From NCBI GenBank assembly GCA_038133505.1, contig JAYPTI010000009.1, positions 1 through 44,732 on the forward strand: DNA of 44,732 nucleotides, written 5' to 3'. Shown piece by piece: positions 32,169 through 40,499 of this stretch; within the stretch, counting starts at the first letter, position 1, and each line of letters starts with the position of its first letter. Origin of the DNA: JAYQUR01 sp038133505. GTDB lineage: Bacteria; Pseudomonadota; Alphaproteobacteria; MPNO01; UBA830. Both the position numbers and the translations under genes were made by a program. The notes beneath the pieces are model-generated. The model was not told the DNA's origin. It did not search any database and saw nothing but the letters and a program-made list of their open reading frames with translations.

Positions 32169-33152
32169 ATGAAACGATTTCTTGCGAATTCCGTCGCCGC
32201 CGCCGCGCTCGCCACCTTCGTGACGGGGACAGCGGCCGCCGCCGATCTCAAGCTTCTGACGAGCTGGAACAAGGACAATTGGCCGACCTACGCGGTACTT
32301 GACCTCTTTCTCAAGAAGGTCGACGCCGTAGGCAAGGGCAAGGTGAAGATTTCGCTCAGCGGCAAGGAAGTCGTGCCGCCGTTCGAGCAACTCCAGCCCG
32401 TTTCCTCGGGCGTGTTCGATATGCTGTATACGCACGGCATCTATCACGCCGGCAGCAAGGGCATTGCGTTCACGATGGACGCCGTCGACGTCGACCCCGC
32501 GAAGCGCCGCGCGGCCGGCCTGATCGACTACATCGACAACTACTACCAGAGGCACAACAACCTGAAGATGCTGGGCCTCGTCGCGAACAGCAATCAGGGC
32601 TACCACATCTTCCTCAAGGAACCGCTGAAGAACGGCATGTTCGATGGCCGCAAGGTGCGCGGCACGCTGAGCTACCATGGCGTCATCCGCCTTCTCGGCG
32701 GCTCTCCCGTCGTGCTGCCCGGCGGGCAGATCTACACTGCCCTTGAAAAGGGCGTGATCGACGGCGCCGCGTGGCCGGCGGCCGGCATGCTGTCGATGAA
32801 GCATTACGAGGTCGCCAAGTTCAAGGTGCGGCCGACCTTCGGATCCACCAATACGGGCTTCTGGATCAATCTCGACAAGTGGAAGACGCTGTCGAAGGAG
32901 GACCAGGGCATCCTGATCGAGGCGGCCAAACAGACCGAAATCGATATGCCCGCCGTCGGCGATCAGATCCTGGCCGAGGAATCCGCGACGCTCAAGAAAT
33001 TCGGCGTGAAGGTGACCCAGTTGAACGCCGAGATCGCTGCAAAGGTCAAGGCGACGTTCGCGTCCGACATGTGGGAGATCGCCAAGAAGTGCTGCGCCGA
33101 CGGCGTGGGCGCGCTCCACGAAATGGCGCAGAAAGCCGCTTTGACGAAGTAG
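32169..33152 (+). CDS. dctP: TRAP transporter substrate-binding protein DctP, system 3
   Basis: A 327-residue periplasmic receptor with signal peptide MKRFLANSVAAAALATFVTGTAAAA and a mature start at DLKLLTSWNKD. The fold is recognised by KISLSGKEVVPPFEQLQPVSSGVFDML and GRKVRGTLSYHGVIRLLGG, with the Arg expected to bind carboxylate, and GQIYTALEKGVIDGAAWP. ATG 32169 follows GGGAGGGAC. It is followed by its DctQ and DctM. It is only distantly similar to the DctP at 14291, so the two systems probably take up different acids. The promoter overlaps a TTAG-N4-CTAA site, which links it to the citryl-CoA-lyase-like, Rieske/ACMSD and enamidase units. Confidence 0.92.
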   Translation: MKRFLANSVAAAALATFVTGTAAAADLKLLTSWNKDNWPTYAVLDLFLKKVDAVGKGKVKISLSGKEVVPPFEQLQPVSSGVFDMLYTHGIYHAGSKGIAFTMDAVDVDPAKRRAAGLIDYIDNYYQRHNNLKMLGLVANSNQGYHIFLKEPLKNGMFDGRKVRGTLSYHGVIRLLGGSPVVLPGGQIYTALEKGVIDGAAWPAAGMLSMKHYEVAKFKVRPTFGSTNTGFWINLDKWKTLSKEDQGILIEAAKQTEIDMPAVGDQILAEESATLKKFGVKVTQLNAEIAAKVKATFASDMWEIAKKCCADGVGALHEMAQKAALTK

Positions 33153-33185
33153 CCGGCGTCGACCGCGACAAGCCGGGGCAGATCC

Positions 33186-33704
33186 GTGTTGCATCCCTTG
33201 ATATGGGTGCACGACAGGCTTACCGATCTGGGCTTCCAGCTCGGTAAGCTCTGCCTCGGTATTATCCTGTTTTCGTATAGTTTCGAGGTCGTCTCGCGCT
33301 ATTTCTTCAATGCGCCGACCTGGTGGGCGGACGAGGCGGTTTCCTATTCGCTCTGCATCGGCTGCTTCCTGATGATGCCGCACGTGACCCGGGAAAAGGG
33401 CCACGTCGCGGTGACGTTCCTGCTGGAGCTGATGCCTGCGCAGAGGGCGAAGCCCTGCTACTGGCTGATCTACCTGCTCGGATTCCTCGTCTGCGGCGCT
33501 GCGTTCTGGATCAATCTCGACGAAAACATCCGCCAGTTCGTCCGCGACGTTCACCTGATGAAGGTGAAGCCGATCCCGAAATATTACATCTCGGTGTTCA
33601 TCACGTTCGGTTTCGGCATGTCGGCACTCCATTTCCTGCGCTTTCTGGATTACCGCAAGATCGAAATCGATCAGCGGCCCGCCGGCGGCGAGAGCTACGA
33701 ATAA
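33186..33704 (+). CDS. dctQ: TRAP transporter small permease DctQ, system 3
   Basis: A 172-residue membrane protein with four hydrophobic segments (about 15-37, 45-65, 88-108 and 128-148) and DctQ marks (FSYSFEVVSRYFFNAPTWWADE, REKGHVAVTFLLE). The GTG at 33186 is taken as the start after a GGGGCAG stretch; TTG 33189 cannot be excluded. Its stop codon shares one base with the dctM start (TAATG). It is the inner-membrane partner of the DctM downstream. Confidence 0.88.
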   Translation: MLHPLIWVHDRLTDLGFQLGKLCLGIILFSYSFEVVSRYFFNAPTWWADEAVSYSLCIGCFLMMPHVTREKGHVAVTFLLELMPAQRAKPCYWLIYLLGFLVCGAAFWINLDENIRQFVRDVHLMKVKPIPKYYISVFITFGFGMSALHFLRFLDYRKIEIDQRPAGGESYE

Positions 33705-35014
33705 TGGTCTGGTGGGCAATCCTGCTGATCGGCCTGACGCTGCTGCTGGCGTGTTTCCTGTCCGGCATGCCGATCTTCATCGCCTTCCTGCTGATCAACA
33801 TTGTCGGCGTCCTGATCATTCTCGGCCAGCCCGGTTTCGGCATGGTCGCGAACTCGATCTTCGAGACGACGAACTTCGCCGACCTGTCGGCGATTCCGCT
33901 GTTCATCATGATGGGCGAGCTTCTTTTCAGATCGGGCTCGATCGACATCCTGTTCGACTCGGTGGACAAGCTCGTGGGTCGGGTGAAAGGCCGGCAGTAC
34001 GTCCTGTGCATCGCGCTGTCGACCGTGTTCGGCGCGCTTTCCGGCGCGGCGATGGGCGTGGCGGCGATGATGGCGCGCACGCTGTTTCCCGGCATGCTGG
34101 ACCGCGGCTACGACGCGCGGATGTCGACGGGCGCGATCCTCGCGGGCGCGTCGCTTGCGCCGATCATTCCGCCGAGCGTGCTGGTCATCATCATCGGGAC
34201 GCTGGCTAACGTCTCCATAGCGGGGCTTCTTATTGCGGGCATCCTTCCCGGCCTGATGCTCGCAGGCATGTTTCTCGTCTACACGCTCACCCGCGTCCGG
34301 TTGAATCCGAAGCTTGCCGCGGAAGATACTGCGACCTCGACGGCCGAGGTCACGTTCGCCGAGAAGGTGCGGGCCGTCGTTCGGGTGTTGCCCTTCGCGA
34401 TGATCATCTTCTGCGTGATGGGGCTGATTCTCCTCGGCGTCGCGACCCCGTCGGAATCGGCCGCGACCGGCGTGATCGGCGCGCTCGCCACGGCCGCCTA
34501 CTACCGGAAGCTCGACTGGAAGATGTTCTCGGAATCGCTGGCGTCGGCGGCCTTTATCGCCAGCATGATCCTGGTGATCATGGCGAGCTCGAAAATGTTC
34601 AGCCAGTTGCTCGCCTTTACCGGATCGACGCGGGAACTGACGCAGGTCGTCGCGGACCTGGGCCTTTCGGCGCATGTGATGCTGTTCATCATGATGCTGA
34701 TCCCGTTCATCCTGTGCATGTTCATCGACCAGGTGGCGCTGATGCTGGTGGTCATACCGATCTATCAGCCGTTGATCCGGTCGCTGGAATTCGATCCGAT
34801 CTGGTTCTGGCTTCTGATGCTGCTGAACGTGACCGTGGGCGGAATCACGCCGCCGTTCGGCTACACGATCTTCGCCTTCAAGGGGGCGACGGACAGGGTA
34901 AGCCTCCAGCAGGTATTCAGCGCGACTTGGCCTTTCGTGGGGATTTTCCTGATCGGCATGCTGGTGATCGCCGCATTTCCGCCCATCGCGACCTATCTTC
35001 CCACCCTGCTGTAG
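33704..35014 (+). CDS. dctM: TRAP transporter large permease DctM, system 3
   Basis: A 436-residue DctM. It shows FIMMGELLFRSGSIDILFD, ALSGAAMGVAAMMARTLFP, ILAGASLAPIIPPSVLVIIIG and LNVTVGGITPPFGYTIFAFKG. ATG 33704 overlaps the dctQ stop by one base, so translation is coupled. With DctP and DctQ it completes a sodium-coupled high-affinity uptake system for an organic acid. A hairpin (35049-35072) lies between its stop and the next gene. Confidence 0.93.
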   Translation: MVWWAILLIGLTLLLACFLSGMPIFIAFLLINIVGVLIILGQPGFGMVANSIFETTNFADLSAIPLFIMMGELLFRSGSIDILFDSVDKLVGRVKGRQYVLCIALSTVFGALSGAAMGVAAMMARTLFPGMLDRGYDARMSTGAILAGASLAPIIPPSVLVIIIGTLANVSIAGLLIAGILPGLMLAGMFLVYTLTRVRLNPKLAAEDTATSTAEVTFAEKVRAVVRVLPFAMIIFCVMGLILLGVATPSESAATGVIGALATAAYYRKLDWKMFSESLASAAFIASMILVIMASSKMFSQLLAFTGSTRELTQVVADLGLSAHVMLFIMMLIPFILCMFIDQVALMLVVIPIYQPLIRSLEFDPIWFWLLMLLNVTVGGITPPFGYTIFAFKGATDRVSLQQVFSATWPFVGIFLIGMLVIAAFPPIATYLPTLL

Positions 35015-35048
35015 CGGCGGCCCACAGCGTCATTGGTATTGGCCGCGT

Positions 35049-35072
35049 TTCGGTCTAAGATCGCAGACCGAA
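35049..35072. promoter_or_regulatory. Inverted repeat upstream of amidohydrolase
   Basis: TTCGGTCT (35049-35056) and AGACCGAA (35065-35072) form eight-base arms around an eight-base loop, nested inside a looser TTGGTA (35033-35038)...TACCAA (35074-35079) pair. It lies 26 bases before the amidohydrolase start, so an operator or 5'-leader hairpin is more likely than a terminator (no T-run). Confidence 0.4.
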
Positions 35073-35097
35073 TTACCAAAAGCGGAGGGGGGGAGAC

Positions 35098-36339
35098 ATG
35101 GAACTCCCTACAGGGAACGAGCGCTATTTCCGGATGAGTGTCGAGGAATTCGATACCGAGAAGCTGATGGAAAACGCGGCGCGCCAGCGCGATCGCCGCG
35201 GGTTCGACGACGTGCTGATCATCGACGTCGACGCCCATCACTACGAAACGGAATCGATGAGCGAAATCATCGAGTTCATCGAGGATCCGGTGCTCCGGCA
35301 GCTCGCCCGATCGGCGCAGCAGATCGCGCATCGCGGCTCGATGTTCTCGCTCGGCCGCGTCGGCTACCAGGACATGGGCGGGCGCGTAACGCGCTATCCC
35401 CTCCGCAAGCTCGAACAGACGCCCAAGGACGGCGTGCACCGCGACGTGCACCTGTCGCACCGCTGGATGGACGCGATGGGCGTCGACTACGCCTGCGTGT
35501 TCCCGACGCCGATGCTCGGCCTTGCCATGCACCCGCAGCCGGACGTCGAGGTCTGCCTTGCGCGCGCCTACAACCGTTGGCTGGTCGAGAAGATCCTGCC
35601 CGGCTCGCCGCGCATCCATTCGATGCTGTACCTGCCGTTCAACAGCCCGGAAGCCGCGCTCAAGATCGTCGAGGATTTCGGCGACGCGGACGGCGTGATG
35701 GGCTTCATGGTGACGTCGGTCCGCCACCGGCCGGTGCATCACAACGACTACATGAAGATCTATGCCGCACTCGAGGAGCGCGGCCTGCCGATCGGGTTCC
35801 ATTCCGGGTTCAACTGGGACGATCCGATGTTCCGCACCTGCAACCGCTTCCTCGCGGTGCATGCGCTCGGCTTCACCTGGTACAACGTCGTCCATTGCAC
35901 CAACTGGGTGCTGAACGGCATGAACGAGCGGTTCCCGAAGCTGCCCGTCGTCTGGATCGAATCCGGCATCAGCTGGATTCCGTTCCTGATGCAGCGGCTC
36001 GATACCCAATACCGCATGCGGTCGTCCGAATGCCCGCTTCTGAAGAAGCTGCCGAGCGACTACATGCGCGACATGTACTACACGACGCAGCCGATGGAGA
36101 TGCCCGACGACATCATGCTGCTGGAATCCACCTTCGAGGCGATGAACGCCGAGACGCAGTTGCTGTGGGCGTCCGATTATCCGCACTGGGATATGGACGT
36201 GCCCTCGGTCATCTGGGATCTGCCGTTCCTCTCCGAGCAGGCGAAGCGAAACATCCTCGGCGAGACGGCGCAGAAGCTGTTCAAGCTGGATGTGAGCGAC
36301 CGGTTTCCGAACTACGCGCCAGCCGCGGCAGCGGAATAG
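35098..36339 (+). CDS. Amidohydrolase family 2 protein (COG2159 type)
   Basis: A 413-residue TIM-barrel metalloenzyme. The N-terminal metal motif is the variant VDAHHYE (about 44-50). The C-terminal LLWASDYPHWDMDVPS (about 360-375) is characteristic of the amidohydrolase-2 family, whose Asp activates water. Relatives include decarboxylases and hydrolases of aromatic or ring-cleavage acids; the exact reaction is not clear. ATG 35098 follows GGAGGGGGGG. It is separated by about 140 bases from the TctA-type transporter gene downstream, which has its own promoter. Together they may form an uptake and degradation unit. It is longer than the ACMSD-like protein at 26710 and not a close paralogue. 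Confidence 0.83.
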   Translation: MELPTGNERYFRMSVEEFDTEKLMENAARQRDRRGFDDVLIIDVDAHHYETESMSEIIEFIEDPVLRQLARSAQQIAHRGSMFSLGRVGYQDMGGRVTRYPLRKLEQTPKDGVHRDVHLSHRWMDAMGVDYACVFPTPMLGLAMHPQPDVEVCLARAYNRWLVEKILPGSPRIHSMLYLPFNSPEAALKIVEDFGDADGVMGFMVTSVRHRPVHHNDYMKIYAALEERGLPIGFHSGFNWDDPMFRTCNRFLAVHALGFTWYNVVHCTNWVLNGMNERFPKLPVVWIESGISWIPFLMQRLDTQYRMRSSECPLLKKLPSDYMRDMYYTTQPMEMPDDIMLLESTFEAMNAETQLLWASDYPHWDMDVPSVIWDLPFLSEQAKRNILGETAQKLFKLDVSDRFPNYAPAAAAE

Positions 36340-36380
36340 CGCGTAACACGAAAAGTGACGACGAAGGTGGGCGTCGTCGC

Positions 36381-36432
36381 TTGACAGGCCAAGGCGGTCT
36401 GATACGTATTCGCGATCCATACGGATACGTAT
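36381..36432 (+). promoter_or_regulatory. Promoter with two ATACGTAT palindromes upstream of the TctA fusion gene
   Basis: TTGACA (36381-36386) is followed 16 bases later by TACGTA (36403-36408) as a possible -10. The perfect palindrome ATACGTAT covers it (36402-36409) and recurs at 36425-36432, with the starts 23 bases apart (about two helical turns). This spacing suits cooperative binding of a dimeric repressor, perhaps of GntR or TetR type. Confidence 0.5.
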
Positions 36433-36479
36433 GCTTAAAAAACGGGTCTTCATAAAAACGGCCCGACAGGGAGCGCGTA

Positions 36480-39002
36480 ATGGAAGTTGATATGCTGGGC
36501 AACGCCATTGAGGCGTTCCAGAACATGGCCGATCTGCATCGGCTTGGATTCCTGTCGTTCGGTGTTCTCATCGGACTGGTGCTCGGGGTCATTCCCGGAC
36601 TTGGCGGCCTGGTCGGCTTGTCCCTCCTGTTGCCGTTTACCTTCAACATGGATCCCTATACCGCACTGGCCTTCATGATGGGCCTGCAGGCGGTTGTCGT
36701 GACGTCGGACACGATCCCGGCGGTGCTCTTCGGCGTGCCGGGAACGGTCGGATCCGCGGCGACTATTCTCGACGGCTATCCGATGGCCCGAAAAGGCGAG
36801 GCGGGACGCGCGTTCGGCGCGGCTTTCTCGGCGTCGGTCATCGGCGGGCTGCTCGGCGCGTTGCTGCTGGGCGTCAGCGTGCCGGTCCTCCGGCCGGTCG
36901 TTCTCGAGATCGGGTCGCCGGAACTCCTGGCGATCTGCGTCTTCGGTCTGTCTCTGGTCGCGGTTCTCTCGGGCGGCTCTCCGCTCAAGGGCCTGGCCGC
37001 CGCCTGTATCGGCCTGATGGTCGCGACGGCGGGCGACGATCCGCAGACCGGTACGCTGAGATGGACATTCGACTCGCTCTATCTGTGGGACGGGCTGCCC
37101 GTCGTGCCGCTGGCGCTCGGCTTGTTCGCCATTCCGGAACTCGGCGACATGGCGATCACCAAGCAGGCGATCAACGTGAAAGAGGGGGGCAGCATAGACG
37201 ACGGCCTGGGGCGTGCGATCAAATCGTGCGTCAAGAAATATTTCGTCCTGGCGGGCCGCGCCGGACAAGGCGAATACTGGTGGTTCTTCCTGTTCGCCAC
37301 GATCGTCAATCTGGTGGCCTTCATCATGGCCGAGATGCTTTCGGAAGCGTCGGCGCGGGCCGGGATGATCGGCTCGGTCGTCTGGGTGATCGCTACCGTC
37401 GGGCTCGGGATACCGTTGATCGCGGCGGGCGTACGGCGCCTGCACGACACCGGACGGAGCGGCCTGTGGATGGTCCTCAGCGTCGTGCCGGTCGTGAACT
37501 TCGTGGTGATCTATTTCCAGACGCGGGAGTCGGTGCCGGAAACGAACCAGTACGGTCCCTATACGGACGTCGGAAGGGCCGCGGACGGTACGAGCCAGCT
37601 TGACGGTATTCAGGACACTTTCCGGAACTGGTTCCTGGTCCTCCGCTGTTCGGCGATCGGTTCGTCGCTCGGTGCGGTGCCGGGTATCGGCGCGTCGGTC
37701 ATCGACTGGATCGCCTACGGCCACGCGGCGCGGACCGAACGCGGCGCGTCGGAGACCTTCGGAAAGGGCGACGTCCGCGGCGTGATCGCGTCGGAATCCT
37801 CGAACAACGCGAAGGAGGGCGGCGCGCTGGTCCCGACCGTGGCGTTCGGCGTTCCCGGTTCCGCCTCGATGGCCCTGATCCTCGGCGCGTTCCTGATCCA
37901 CGGCCTCGTCCCGGGTCCGGAGATGCTGACCAAGCGGCTGGACGTGACCTACACGCTTGTGTGGTCCGTCGCGATCGCCAACGTCATCGGCGCCGGCATC
38001 TGTTTCACGTTCGCCAACCAGCTCGCCAAGGTCGCGCTGGTCCGGATCGGCATTCTTGCGCCGGTGGTCCTCGCGATCACCTATATCGGCGCGTTCCAGG
38101 GCTCGCGGCAGTGGGGCGACATCTGGGCGCTGCTGATCTTCGGCCTTATCGGCTGGATCATGAAGCGTCTGCGCTGGCCGCGCCCGCCGCTGATCCTGGG
38201 CTTCGTGCTCGGCGGGCTCGTCGAACGCTACATGTTCATCAGCGTCGAGCGTTACGGCGCCGACTGGCTGTGGATCTGGCGCGATTTCGGCGACGGCGAA
38301 GTGAAGTTCGCGCCGTATGTGCCGATCATCTTCGCGGTGACGCTGTACGGCGTGCTTGCCCCGATCATCAAGGGCTACCGGCTGCGCGTGAAGGCGAACA
38401 AGTCGAAGGCCAAGTTCGGGTTCCAGCGAAAGGCGCTCAACGCCGACTTTGCCTTCGGCGCGATCCTTTTCGCGCTGTTCCTGACGGCATTCATTGTCGC
38501 TTCCGAATGGGAGTTCGGCGCGCGCCTCATTCCGCACGTGGTATCGGTTGCTGCGATGATCTTCATCGGCTGGCTTCTGCTGTCGGCGATGTTCGTCGCT
38601 GCCGGCGAGAAGGAAGAGGTCGATCCGGACGGCATTCCGGGACGCGGCGAAGGCGGTACGCAGCCGGTTCAGAGCGATGTCCACTTCGACATCAGCGCGG
38701 ACTACGGCGAACTGACGCCCAAGGAAATCTCCAAGCGGGCGATCATGTACTTCGTCTGGCTGGTCGGTTTCTTCGGGGCGGCCGCGGTAATAGGCCTCCT
38801 GCCGGCGATGTTCCTATTCATGTTCCTATACATGATCATCGAGGGCAAGGAGAGCGTGAAGACGTCCTTCATCGTTGCCGCCTGCGTCTGGCTGCTGTCC
38901 TACCTGCTGTTCCACGAGGTACTGATCATCCCGTGGCCGCAGACGATCCTGGGCGACCTGTTCCCGGCGCTTAGATCGATACCCGAACTCAACATGTTCT
39001 GA
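36480..39002 (+). CDS. tctA: TctA-type permease with inserted DUF805 domain and C-terminal TctB-like domain
   Basis: An 840-residue membrane protein in three parts. Residues 1-240 and about 375-640 are the two halves of a TctA permease (GLVLGVIPGLGGLVG, FGVPGTVGSAATILDGYPMARKGEAGRA; then GSSLGAVPGIGASVIDWIAYGHA and VAFGVPGSASMALILGA). Between them, residues 244-362 (37209-37565) match DUF805: GRAGQGEYWWFFLF, then PLIAAGVRRLHDTGRSGLW and TNQYGPY. Residues about 650-825 hold four hydrophobic segments like a TctB small permease. The usual TctA is about 500 residues, so it replaces separate TctA and TctB. ATG 36480 overlaps a TAA (TAATG). The receptor is likely TctC at 40500-41534 or 44213. The frame is open through all junctions with unchanged codon use, which argues against an assembly chimera. 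Confidence 0.88.
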   Translation: MEVDMLGNAIEAFQNMADLHRLGFLSFGVLIGLVLGVIPGLGGLVGLSLLLPFTFNMDPYTALAFMMGLQAVVVTSDTIPAVLFGVPGTVGSAATILDGYPMARKGEAGRAFGAAFSASVIGGLLGALLLGVSVPVLRPVVLEIGSPELLAICVFGLSLVAVLSGGSPLKGLAAACIGLMVATAGDDPQTGTLRWTFDSLYLWDGLPVVPLALGLFAIPELGDMAITKQAINVKEGGSIDDGLGRAIKSCVKKYFVLAGRAGQGEYWWFFLFATIVNLVAFIMAEMLSEASARAGMIGSVVWVIATVGLGIPLIAAGVRRLHDTGRSGLWMVLSVVPVVNFVVIYFQTRESVPETNQYGPYTDVGRAADGTSQLDGIQDTFRNWFLVLRCSAIGSSLGAVPGIGASVIDWIAYGHAARTERGASETFGKGDVRGVIASESSNNAKEGGALVPTVAFGVPGSASMALILGAFLIHGLVPGPEMLTKRLDVTYTLVWSVAIANVIGAGICFTFANQLAKVALVRIGILAPVVLAITYIGAFQGSRQWGDIWALLIFGLIGWIMKRLRWPRPPLILGFVLGGLVERYMFISVERYGADWLWIWRDFGDGEVKFAPYVPIIFAVTLYGVLAPIIKGYRLRVKANKSKAKFGFQRKALNADFAFGAILFALFLTAFIVASEWEFGARLIPHVVSVAAMIFIGWLLLSAMFVAAGEKEEVDPDGIPGRGEGGTQPVQSDVHFDISADYGELTPKEISKRAIMYFVWLVGFFGAAAVIGLLPAMFLFMFLYMIIEGKESVKTSFIVAACVWLLSYLLFHEVLIIPWPQTILGDLFPALRSIPELNMF

Positions 39003-39009
39003 CTAAAGC

Positions 39010-39038
39010 GGGGCGCTCTTCGGAGCGCCCCGTTTCGT
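39010..39038. terminator. Intrinsic terminator, perfect nine-base stem with TTCG loop
   Basis: GGGGCGCTC (39010-39018), loop TTCG and GAGCGCCCC (39023-39031) are followed by GTTTCGTTT. It lies eight bases after the TctA fusion stop and 20 bases from the convergent amidohydrolase stop, so it can end both transcripts. Confidence 0.85.
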
Positions 39039-39050
39039 TTCGGCGGGCGT

Positions 39051-40409
39051 TCAGGCCGCTTCGGCTGCCTTCAAGGCGCCGAAGATCCGTTCGCCGGATG
39101 CCAGCAGCTCGGCCTGCTTCTCCCGCAGCCCGGGATGCAGCAACCGCCCGTTCCGCTTGACGATGGCGCCGTCGACGATGACCGTGTCGACATTGCCGAC
39201 CCCGGCGTGGCGGACGATCGCGGTGGAGGGATCGTGTATCGGGAAAAGGTTCAGGTCGTCGGTCCGCAGCAGGACGATGTCCGCCTTTTTTCCCGGCGCG
39301 AGACTGCCGATCCGGTCTTCCTGGCCGGCCATCCGGGCGCCGTTCACCGTCACCCATTCGAGGGCTTCCCGGCAGGTGATGTCGGCGTCGTCGGAAAGGG
39401 TCTCGCCGCGGGCGAGGGCGGCGAGGTTGTCGAGATTGCGCTGGAAGGTCAGCGTCATCCGCATTGCGGTGAACATGTCGCCCGACGCGGCGGGCTCGAC
39501 GTCGGCGCCGATGGTCATCGGCGATCCGAGGTCGCGCAGACGGCCGGTCAGCGGATCGCCGAACCCCATCTGCATTTCGACATCCGCGGTCACCGTAAAG
39601 TTCGCGCCCGCATCGACCAGCGTCTTCAGCAGTTCGTCGGAGAAGTTGTTGGCGTGGACGATATTGCAGCGCCCGTCGATCAGCCCCATGCCGACGAGCT
39701 CTTCGTAAGTGCCGGGCGACAGCATCGGCCCGCCGGCCGTATGAGCGCTCGATATCAGGCCGAGTTCGCGCACGAGGCGGTAGTCCTCGATGCAGACCTC
39801 GCGCGTCGAATATTGCGGGCCCAGCAGCGCGAGACCGAGCGTTACGAGACGGTCCTCCGACGCGAACCTGCCGGTCCGAAGCCGTTCTACCTCGGCGCGC
39901 GGCATCGGCACCTCGCTGAAGTGCTTCTGCCCGGGTTTCGCGTCGGGCTTGGGCGAGCCGTGCAGGAACAGCGCGCGGGCACCCGAAGCCTCCAGCCCGT
40001 CCACGGCCGCGTCGGTATGATCGGGCGTCGGGTTGTTGTGGCACCAGTCGACGAGCGTCGTGATACCGGCATTCAGTTTCGAGAGCGCGCCGACGAGGTT
40101 GGCGATGCGGATGTCTTCGGGGCGAAAGAACGTCGCGAGGCCGGCGTGCATGGCCCGCATGTAGCGGGGCACGGTCCAGTCCCCGGCGATACCGCGCAGG
40201 CCCGTCTGCCAGGTATGGACGTGGGAGTCTATCAGGCCGGGCATCACGATGCGGTCCCGTCCCTCCAGGATCTCGGCGTCGGCGACGTCGCCGAGCGTGC
40301 CGATTTCCGCGATCCGGCCGTCCTCGACAAGCACGTCGGCGACGGCGCCGTCGGGCTGCCCCCGATGCATCGAGACGACGGTCCCGCCCTTGATAAGAAT
40401 TCGTTTCAT
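39051..40409 (-). CDS. Amidohydrolase/deaminase (TrzN/AtzB/SsnA-like, COG0402)
   Basis: A 452-residue metal-dependent hydrolase with the cytosine-deaminase/S-adenosylhomocysteine-deaminase layout. The N-terminal beta-sandwich is followed by DSHVHTWQTGLRG (H63, H65), the SSAHTAGGP region, IVHANNFSDE and GADVEPAASGDMF, which provide the remaining ligands, and the C-terminal GSLAPGKKADIVLLRTDDL. Such enzymes remove ammonia or chloride from N-heterocycles or guanidines. ATG 40409 follows GGAGGAACC. It is convergent with the TctA gene and downstream of the TctC gene in the same direction, but the terminator at 40452-40475 separates them. A role on nitrogen heterocycles fits the region but the substrate is unknown. 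Confidence 0.85.
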   Translation of the reverse strand: MKRILIKGGTVVSMHRGQPDGAVADVLVEDGRIAEIGTLGDVADAEILEGRDRIVMPGLIDSHVHTWQTGLRGIAGDWTVPRYMRAMHAGLATFFRPEDIRIANLVGALSKLNAGITTLVDWCHNNPTPDHTDAAVDGLEASGARALFLHGSPKPDAKPGQKHFSEVPMPRAEVERLRTGRFASEDRLVTLGLALLGPQYSTREVCIEDYRLVRELGLISSAHTAGGPMLSPGTYEELVGMGLIDGRCNIVHANNFSDELLKTLVDAGANFTVTADVEMQMGFGDPLTGRLRDLGSPMTIGADVEPAASGDMFTAMRMTLTFQRNLDNLAALARGETLSDDADITCREALEWVTVNGARMAGQEDRIGSLAPGKKADIVLLRTDDLNLFPIHDPSTAIVRHAGVGNVDTVIVDGAIVKRNGRLLHPGLREKQAELLASGERIFGALKAAEAA

Positions 40410-40445
40410 CGGTTCCTCCCTTATCCCGTGACGCTATTCAGCCAA

Positions 40446-40475
40446 AAATATCGCCCCGGGGCGAGCCCCGGGGCG
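40446..40475 (-). terminator. Intrinsic terminator of the TctC gene
   Basis: On the minus strand a perfect 10-base stem (40475-40466 with 40461-40452, loop 40465-40462) is followed by an ATATTTTT run (complement of AAAAATAT at 40444-40451). It lies 24 bases after the TctC stop. Confidence 0.85.
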
Positions 40476-40499
40476 CTTCGTCGATTATGACGCGGCGGC

